From Marinibacterium sp050389775 (GTDB taxonomy: Bacteria; Pseudomonadota; Alphaproteobacteria; Rhodobacterales; Rhodobacteraceae), in the NCBI RefSeq assembly GCF_050389775.1, contig NZ_CP177144.1, positions 1,612,001 through 1,676,000 of the forward strand: a DNA stretch of 64,000 nt. Direction: 5' to 3'. A model generated the notes under the pieces. The model was given only the letters and a program-made list of their open reading frames with translations, was not told the DNA's origin and ran no database searches. This document shows positions 59,249-64,000 of the stretch, in pieces (the stretch's first letter is position 1; each line of letters opens with the position of its first letter). The position numbers and the translations under genes were made by a program.

Positions 59249-59280
59249 GCCCCGCCCGGGACCTCTCCGCCGGGCGGGGC
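59249..59280 (+). terminator. Terminator-like hairpin after the mtk operon
   Basis: GCCCCGCCCGG (59249-59259) and CCGGGCGGGGC (59270-59280) form a perfect 11-base stem with a 10-base loop, 57 bases after the operon's last stop. Followed by GCCTTGCGTTT, only weakly T-rich. The remaining gap to 59491 (299 bases in total) shows no gene. Confidence 0.65.
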
Positions 59281-59491
59281 GCCTTGCGTTTAGGATGTCA
59301 CACCCGCCGGGCCGGCCGGCGCGCTCCCACCCCGGCGATGGCGCGCGGGGCCGGGGCCGTGGCACATGCCCACCCCGCTTGCCGGCCGGCCCCTGACGGA
59401 ACGTAGCGCCGGGCGGGGCCTGCAAAATCCTTGAGATACACCGCCGCCCGGGGAAAGCTGGCCGCGACATATCGCAAGGGAGGACGCGGTC

Positions 59492-60253
59492 ATGGATATC
59501 GAGGGGGTGGGCGCCATTGTCACCGGCGGCGCATCGGGCCTGGGGGGCGCCACGGCGGCGCACCTGGCCGGGCTGGGCGCGCGGGTGACGATCTTTGACC
59601 TGAACGAAGACCAGGGCCAGGCCCATGCCCAGGCTATCGGCGGGCGGTTCCACAAGGTCGACGTGACCGATGAAGCCGGGGTCATGGCCGGGTTGCAGGC
59701 GGCCCGGGGGTTCTGCGAGGAACAGCGGATCTGCGTCAATTGCGCGGGCATCGGCCCGCCGGCCAAGACCATCGGGCGCGACGGCCAGGCCCTGCCGCTG
59801 GGCGATTTCTCGGCGGTGATCGGGGTCAACCTGCTGGGCACGTTCAACGTGCTGTCGAAATTCGCGGCGATGATCCACGACAGCGACCCGCGGGGCGAAG
59901 AGCGCGGGGTGATCGTCAACACCGCCTCGGTCGCGGCCTTCGACGGCCAGATCGGCCAGCCGGCCTATGCCGCGTCGAAGGGCGGCATCGTGGGCATGAC
60001 CCTGCCCATCGCCCGGGAATTCGCCCGTCACGGCATCCGGGTCATGACCATTGCCCCGGGCCTGTTCCTGACCCCGCTGCTGGCCTCGCTGCCGCCCGAG
60101 GCCCAGGCCTCGCTGGGGGCGCAGGTGCCGTTCCCCAGCCGGCTGGGCGATCCGTCGGAATATGCGCGCATGGTCGAGGCCATCGTGACCAACCCGATGC
60201 TGAACGGCGAGACGATCCGGCTGGACGGTGCGATCCGCATGGCGCCGAAATGA
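59492..60253 (+). CDS. SDR oxidoreductase, 3-hydroxyacyl-CoA dehydrogenase type II-like
   Basis: A 253-residue short-chain dehydrogenase. Cofactor motif TGGASGLGGATAAHLAGLG, Asp-ended beta2 (TIFDLNED, indicating NAD), NCAGIG, and active site S-x12-Y-x3-K in NTASVAAFDGQIGQPAYAASKGG. The pattern closely resembles human HSD17B10 and bacterial homologues that oxidise short-chain 3-hydroxyacyl-CoA. GGGAGGA lies before the ATG. It stands alone after a terminator and before a LysR gene, so it is probably monocistronic. Confidence 0.9.
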   Translation: MDIEGVGAIVTGGASGLGGATAAHLAGLGARVTIFDLNEDQGQAHAQAIGGRFHKVDVTDEAGVMAGLQAARGFCEEQRICVNCAGIGPPAKTIGRDGQALPLGDFSAVIGVNLLGTFNVLSKFAAMIHDSDPRGEERGVIVNTASVAAFDGQIGQPAYAASKGGIVGMTLPIAREFARHGIRVMTIAPGLFLTPLLASLPPEAQASLGAQVPFPSRLGDPSEYARMVEAIVTNPMLNGETIRLDGAIRMAPK

Positions 60254-60391
60254 GCGCCGGTGCCGGCGCGGCGCCACGGCCGGTGGCCCGGGCATGACCC
60301 GCCCGCCCGCGCCGATCGGGCCGCCTGGCTGCTGGTTTCGCGATGCAAGATGGGCTATATCCCGGTTTTGTTGCCTTGACGGGAAACCACG

Positions 60392-61312
60392 TTGATCGAC
60401 CGCCGGATCAAGTTCCGCCACATCCAGTGTTTCGTGGAAATCAGCCGCGAGCGCAGTTTCAAACGCGCGGCCGAACGGCTGTACCTGACCGGTCCGGCGA
60501 TCTCGAAGACCCTGAAAGAGCTTGAGGACATCCTCGGCGCGCCGCTGCTGACGCGCAGCCGGGCCGGGGTGGCCCTGACCAATCAGGGCGAGGTCTTCCT
60601 GCATTTCGCCCAGATGTCGCTGGCCGCCCTTCAACAGGGGCTGGACGGGGTGGAACAGGCCGGCCGGCAGGCCGCCGAGAACCTGGCCGTGGGCGCGCTG
60701 CCCAGCGTGGCCGCCCGGCTGATGCCCGCGGCGGTGTCGGTCTTCATGGAGATGCGCCCGCAGGCGCGGCTGCGCATCATGGACGGGCCGCACGGGTTCC
60801 TGACCGACCGGATGAAGCTGGGCGAGCTGGACCTGGTCATCGGGCGGCTGGCCGGGCCGGAGCAGATGCAGGGCATTTCCTTCACCCAGCTTTACACCGA
60901 ACGGGTGGTCTTTGTCGTGCGGGCGGGGCATCCGCTGCTGGACGCGCCCGATCTCGAGCGCATTGCCGACTGGCCGGTGATCTATCCCTCGCCCGGTTCG
61001 GCCATCCGCCCTTTGGTCGACCGGTTCATGGTCGAACGCGGGGTGGGCGAGCTGCCGCGGCGGCTGGAAACCGTGTCGGGCGCCTTTGGCCGGGTGCAGA
61101 CGCGGAGGTCCGACATGGTGTGGATCATCTCGGCCGGGGTGGTGGCCAACGAGATCGCCGATGGCCACCTGGTGCAGCTGCCCTTCGACACCGGGCTGAC
61201 CACCGGGTCGGTCGGGCTGATGACCCGGGCCGGCGAAACGCCCTCGGCGGTCGAGCAGGTCTTTCGCATGGCGCTGTCGCAGGCGGTGGACACATTGGCG
61301 TTAACGGCATGA
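60392..61312 (+). CDS. LysR-family regulator, PcaQ-like
   Basis: A 306-residue LysR regulator. The N-terminus IDRRIKFRHIQCFVEISRERSFKRAAERLYLTGPAISKTLKELEDILGAPLLTRSRAGV is very close to the helix-turn-helix of PcaQ, activator of protocatechuate genes. The effector domain follows (LAVGALPSVAARLMPAAV, MDGPHGFLTDRMKLGELDLVIGRL). The start is TTG; no ATG fits. No pca gene is adjacent: modA follows co-directionally and an SDR precedes. So either its targets lie elsewhere or it regulates another acid pathway. Confidence 0.88.
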   Translation: MIDRRIKFRHIQCFVEISRERSFKRAAERLYLTGPAISKTLKELEDILGAPLLTRSRAGVALTNQGEVFLHFAQMSLAALQQGLDGVEQAGRQAAENLAVGALPSVAARLMPAAVSVFMEMRPQARLRIMDGPHGFLTDRMKLGELDLVIGRLAGPEQMQGISFTQLYTERVVFVVRAGHPLLDAPDLERIADWPVIYPSPGSAIRPLVDRFMVERGVGELPRRLETVSGAFGRVQTRRSDMVWIISAGVVANEIADGHLVQLPFDTGLTTGSVGLMTRAGETPSAVEQVFRMALSQAVDTLALTA

Positions 61313-61394
61313 TGCGGGCGGGAAAAACGCCTTGCTCCCGGTCGGGGCGGGGTGTCTTCTGCGCGGCACGGAAAACGGCCGGAAAGGACACGCC

Positions 61395-62408
61395 ATGACA
61401 TTCGCGAAACAGGCGGGGGGCATTGGCCGGGGCGGCGTCGCTGGCCTGATCCGGGGCCTGATCGGTGGCTTGATGCGGGGTTTGTCGGGCCGTGCGCGGG
61501 GTCTGTCGGGCACTTCTGTCCGGGACCTGATGGGCGGTTTGATACGGGGCCTGACGGATGGCCCGACGCGAGGTCAGACGACTGACCAGATGCGGCGCCT
61601 GAAGGATGCCTCGACCCCGAGCCTGACAGACCGGCTGATACAACGCTTGCCGGCACGCGCGCTGGCCACGCTGGCGGCTGGCATTCTGCTCGCCGGCACC
61701 CTGGCGGGCGGGGCGCGGGCCGGTGAGGTGACGGTCTTTGCCGCGGCCAGCCTGAAGACCGCGCTGGACGAGATCGCCCGCGATTACGCCGACACGACCG
61801 GCGACGAGATCACCCTGTCCTTTGCCGGCTCGTCGGCCCTGGCCCGCCAGATCCAGCTGGGCGCGCCGGCCGATCTGTTCATCTCGGCCAACGAGGCCTG
61901 GATGGACGCCCTGCAGGACGACGGCCTGATCCAGCCTGGCAGCCGGGCCGACCTGGTGGGCAACCGGCTGGTGGTCATCGGCCACGGGGCCCCGGGCGCG
62001 GCCGATGACGATCTGCCCCTGGCCGAGGCCCTGGGCCAGGGCCGGGTGGCCATGGCCCTGGTCGATGCCGTGCCGGCCGGGATCTACGGCAAGGCCGCGC
62101 TGCAATCGCTGGGCCTGTGGGACGAGGTCTCGCGCCGGGTGGTGCAGGCCGACAACGTGCGCTCGGCCCTGGCCTTCGTGGCCCTGGGCGAGGCGCCGGC
62201 GGGCATTGTCTATTCCACCGACGCGGCGGTCGAGCCGCGGGTGTCGGTGCGCGCGGTCTTTCCCGAAACCTCTCACCCGCCGATCCGCTATCCCGGCGCG
62301 CTGCTGACCGGCGCGGATGGTGCGGCCAAGGATTTCCTGGCCTACCTGCAGGGCGCCGAGGCCCGGGCGGTATTTGACCGGCTGGGCTTTTCCGGGCCGG
62401 AAGGATAG
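61395..62408 (+). CDS. modA: Molybdate ABC transporter binding protein with repetitive N-terminal extension
   Basis: ModA of 337 residues from the ATG at 61395 (GGAAAGGA upstream); usual length is 250-260. The signal peptide (LPARALATLAAGILLAGTLA, then GGARA) begins only near residue 85. Before it lies a basic low-complexity segment with RGLI, RGLMRGLSG and RGLTDG-like units. The mature part is standard: EVTVFAAASLKTALDEIARDY, ITLSFAGSSALARQIQLGAPADLFISANEAWMDAL and PAGIYGKAALQSLGLWDE. An internal start near residue 60-85 cannot be excluded. First gene of modABC. Confidence 0.9.
   Translation: MTFAKQAGGIGRGGVAGLIRGLIGGLMRGLSGRARGLSGTSVRDLMGGLIRGLTDGPTRGQTTDQMRRLKDASTPSLTDRLIQRLPARALATLAAGILLAGTLAGGARAGEVTVFAAASLKTALDEIARDYADTTGDEITLSFAGSSALARQIQLGAPADLFISANEAWMDALQDDGLIQPGSRADLVGNRLVVIGHGAPGAADDDLPLAEALGQGRVAMALVDAVPAGIYGKAALQSLGLWDEVSRRVVQADNVRSALAFVALGEAPAGIVYSTDAAVEPRVSVRAVFPETSHPPIRYPGALLTGADGAAKDFLAYLQGAEARAVFDRLGFSGPEG
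61430..61615. repeat. Degenerate ~18-base repeats inside the 5' end of modA
   Basis: Diverged units of the form CTGATCGGGGGTTTGTCGG recur roughly every 18-24 bases between the predicted start codon and the signal-peptide coding region. They resemble in style the intergenic repeats elsewhere in the window and appear to have been inserted or expanded in frame between start and leader. Confidence 0.65.
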
Positions 62409-62415
62409 GGCGCGC

Positions 62416-63108
62416 GTGGGCTGGCTGGGACCCGAGGAATGGAGCGCGGTGGCCCTGTCGCTCAGGGTGTCGTTCTGGGCCATGCTGGTCAGCCTGCCCT
62501 TCGGGGTCTTCACCGCCCTGGCCCTGGCGCGGTGGAGCTTTCCGGGCAAGCAGATCGTCAACGGCATCGTGCACCTGCCGCTGATCCTGCCGCCGGTGGT
62601 TACGGGTTACCTGCTGTTGCTGACCTTCGGCGTGCGCGGGCCGGTGGGCGGGCTGCTGGACCGGGTGGGCATCACCCTGGCGTTCCACTGGACGGGGGCG
62701 GCGCTGGCCGCGGGGATCATGGCCTTTCCGCTGATGGTCCGGGCGATCCGCCTGTCGATCGAGGCGGTGGACCCACGGCTTGAGCAGGCCGCAGCGACGC
62801 TGGGTGCCTCGCGCGGCTGGGTCTTTCTGACCGTGACGCTGCCGATGATCCTGCCGGGCATCCTGGCCGGGGCGATCCTGGCCTTTGCCAAGGCGATGGG
62901 CGAATTCGGGGCGACGATCACCTTCGTGTCGAACATTCCCGGCCAGACCCAGACGATCCCTTCGGCGATCTATGCCTTCCTGCAGGTGCCCGGCGGCGAG
63001 GGTGCGGCGCTGCGGCTGGTGGCCGTGTCGGTGGCCGTGGCCATGGGCGCGCTGCTGGTGTCCGAGGCCGTGTCGACCCGGGTGGCCCGGCGCGTGGCGG
63101 GGGCGTGA
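62416..63108 (+). CDS. modB: Molybdate ABC transporter permease
   Basis: A 230-residue permease: ALSLRVSFWAMLVSLPFGVFTALALARWSFPGK, LPLILPPVVTGYLLLLTFGVRGPVG, EAA loop DPRLEQAAATLGASRGWVFLTVTLPMILPG and FAKAMGEFGATITFVSNIPGQTQTIPSAIY. These segments are diagnostic of ModB. A GTG start is used, 7 bases after the modA stop. Overlaps modC by one base (TGATG). Confidence 0.94.
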   Translation: MGWLGPEEWSAVALSLRVSFWAMLVSLPFGVFTALALARWSFPGKQIVNGIVHLPLILPPVVTGYLLLLTFGVRGPVGGLLDRVGITLAFHWTGAALAAGIMAFPLMVRAIRLSIEAVDPRLEQAAATLGASRGWVFLTVTLPMILPGILAGAILAFAKAMGEFGATITFVSNIPGQTQTIPSAIYAFLQVPGGEGAALRLVAVSVAVAMGALLVSEAVSTRVARRVAGA

Positions 63109-64000
63109 TGCTGGACCTGCGCCTGCGGCACCGGCAGGGGGCCTTTGCCCTCGACCTGGCCTTTCGGGCCCCGCCGGGCATCACCGTGCTGTTCGGCCGG
63201 TCCGGGTCGGGCAAGACGACAATCGTCAATGCCGTGGCCGGGCTGCTGGATCCCGACGAGGGGCGCATCGCCGTTGCGGACAGCGTGCTGCTGGACACAG
63301 GGGCGGGGGTGAACCTGCCGCCGCACCGGCGCCGGCTGGGCTATGTCTTTCAGGAAGGCCGGCTGTTTCCGCACCTGACCGTGCGCCAGAACCTGGGCTA
63401 TGGCCGGCTGTTCGCGCCGCGCGGGGCGCCGCGCGAGGACATGGGCCGGATCGTCGAGATGCTGGGCCTGGGCGATCTGCTGGCCCGCCGGCCCGGGGCA
63501 CTGTCGGGGGGCGAGAAACAGCGGGTGGCCATCGGCCGGGCGCTGCTGGCCGCGCCGCGCATGATCCTGGCCGACGAGCCGCTGGCGGCGCTGGACGAGG
63601 CGCGCAAGGCCGAGATCCTGCCCTATTTCGAACGGCTGCGCGACGAGGTCGCCGTGCCCATGCTCTATGTCAGCCATTCCGCGGCCGAGGTCGCGCGGCT
63701 GGCCACGACGGTCATCGCGCTGGACAACGGGCGGATCACCCGGCAGGGCCCGGCGGGCGAGGTGCTGGCCGATCCGATGGTGCTGCCGACCGGCGTGCGG
63801 GCGGCGGGGGCGCTGATCGAGGCGGCGGTGGTGCGCCACCATGACGATGGCATCACCGAGCTCGACGCCGGCGGCGTGCCGCTCTTCCTGCCCGCCCTGT
63901 CCCAGGCCCCGGGTCAGCGCATCCGCCTGCGCATCGCGGCGCAGGAGGTCGTGCTGTCGCGCGGGGCGCCGCAGGGCCTGTCGGCGCTCAATGTCATTCC
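63108..64000 (+). CDS. modC: Molybdate ABC transporter ATPase, 3' truncated by the window
   Basis: The first 297 residues of ModC. Walker A GRSGSGKTT (about 30-38), VFQEGRLFPHLTVRQNLGYG, LSGGEKQRVAIGRALL (about 132), LADEPLAALDEARKAEILPYFERL and VSHSAAEVARLA are ModC-typical. The start of the Mo-binding (Mop/TOBE) domain is present (residues after about 285, ALNVI). It energises molybdate uptake, which the DMSO-reductase-family enzyme at 51073 would need. Confidence 0.94.
   Translation, partial: MLDLRLRHRQGAFALDLAFRAPPGITVLFGRSGSGKTTIVNAVAGLLDPDEGRIAVADSVLLDTGAGVNLPPHRRRLGYVFQEGRLFPHLTVRQNLGYGRLFAPRGAPREDMGRIVEMLGLGDLLARRPGALSGGEKQRVAIGRALLAAPRMILADEPLAALDEARKAEILPYFERLRDEVAVPMLYVSHSAAEVARLATTVIALDNGRITRQGPAGEVLADPMVLPTGVRAAGALIEAAVVRHHDDGITELDAGGVPLFLPALSQAPGQRIRLRIAAQEVVLSRGAPQGLSALNVI

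Overview
The window is very GC-rich DNA with tightly packed genes, frequent ATGA or TGATG overlaps between consecutive genes, and hairpin terminators of the GGGTATTT...AAATACCC type. The gene content (agl alpha-glucoside operon, mcl plus mtkAB malyl-CoA genes, a PhaR-like CTGC-N3-GCAG site, many ABC and TRAP importers) points to a heterotrophic alphaproteobacterium, most likely Rhodobacteraceae (Roseobacter or Paracoccus type). This assignment is inferred from gene content only. No rRNA, tRNA, transposase, phage gene or CRISPR array was seen.

Layout. 0-4.6 kb: end of a peptide-type ABC importer (binding protein, two permeases, fused double ATPase), followed convergently by an alpha/beta hydrolase. 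5.9-13.2 kb: a short-chain acyl block. AtoDA-type CoA transferase is divergent from a compact operon encoding a FabI-like enoyl reductase, a DUF3141 PHA-synthase-like protein, a MaoC-phosphotransacylase fusion and an acetate/butyrate kinase. A PhaR-type operator lies 17 bases before the operon. 13.3-15.3 kb: two family 2 glycosyltransferases. 15.7-19.6 kb: a hybrid sensor kinase with Hpt domain, a small exported protein, and a divergent LuxR-type response regulator. 19.7-28.9 kb: a LacI-type regulator, a sugar or polyol ABC importer with two ATPases, two small accessory proteins and a fused dihydroxyacetone kinase. 29-40.4 kb: a flavin monooxygenase, then glucokinase, beta-glucosidase and aglR divergent from aglEFGAK, with two CAAAGCGCTTTG operators.

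40.4-53.4 kb is a catabolic accessory region: a DUF1127-like small protein, a 24-copy CCCGA microsatellite, a MetE-like methyltransferase, crotonase-MarR-amidohydrolase, a GFA-type protein, a flavin hydroxylase, a TRAP importer with a DUF3237 protein, and a cytoplasmic DMSO-reductase-family molybdoenzyme. 54.2-59.2 kb: mcl and a LuxR-type regulator on the minus strand, divergent from mtkA, mtkB and a 2-hydroxyacid-dehydrogenase homologue that has lost its Arg, Glu and His catalytic residues. 59.5-64 kb: an SDR, a PcaQ-like LysR regulator, and modABC (modC cut by the window end), which may supply molybdate for the molybdoenzyme.

Two themes cut across the window. First, at least seven intergenic gaps, plus the linker of the sensor kinase and the N-terminus of ModA, carry degenerate GC-rich tandem repeats, besides one perfect microsatellite. 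Second, several enzymes keep their fold signatures but have substitutions at catalytic positions (2-hydroxyacid dehydrogenase R/E/H to D/G/Q, MaoC Asp to Asn, FabI-like Tyr to Phe). The most attractive candidate system is the 5.9-13.2 kb C4-acyl block: read as a pathway it could carry polyhydroxybutyrate-derived acyl-CoA to an acyl phosphate and ATP.
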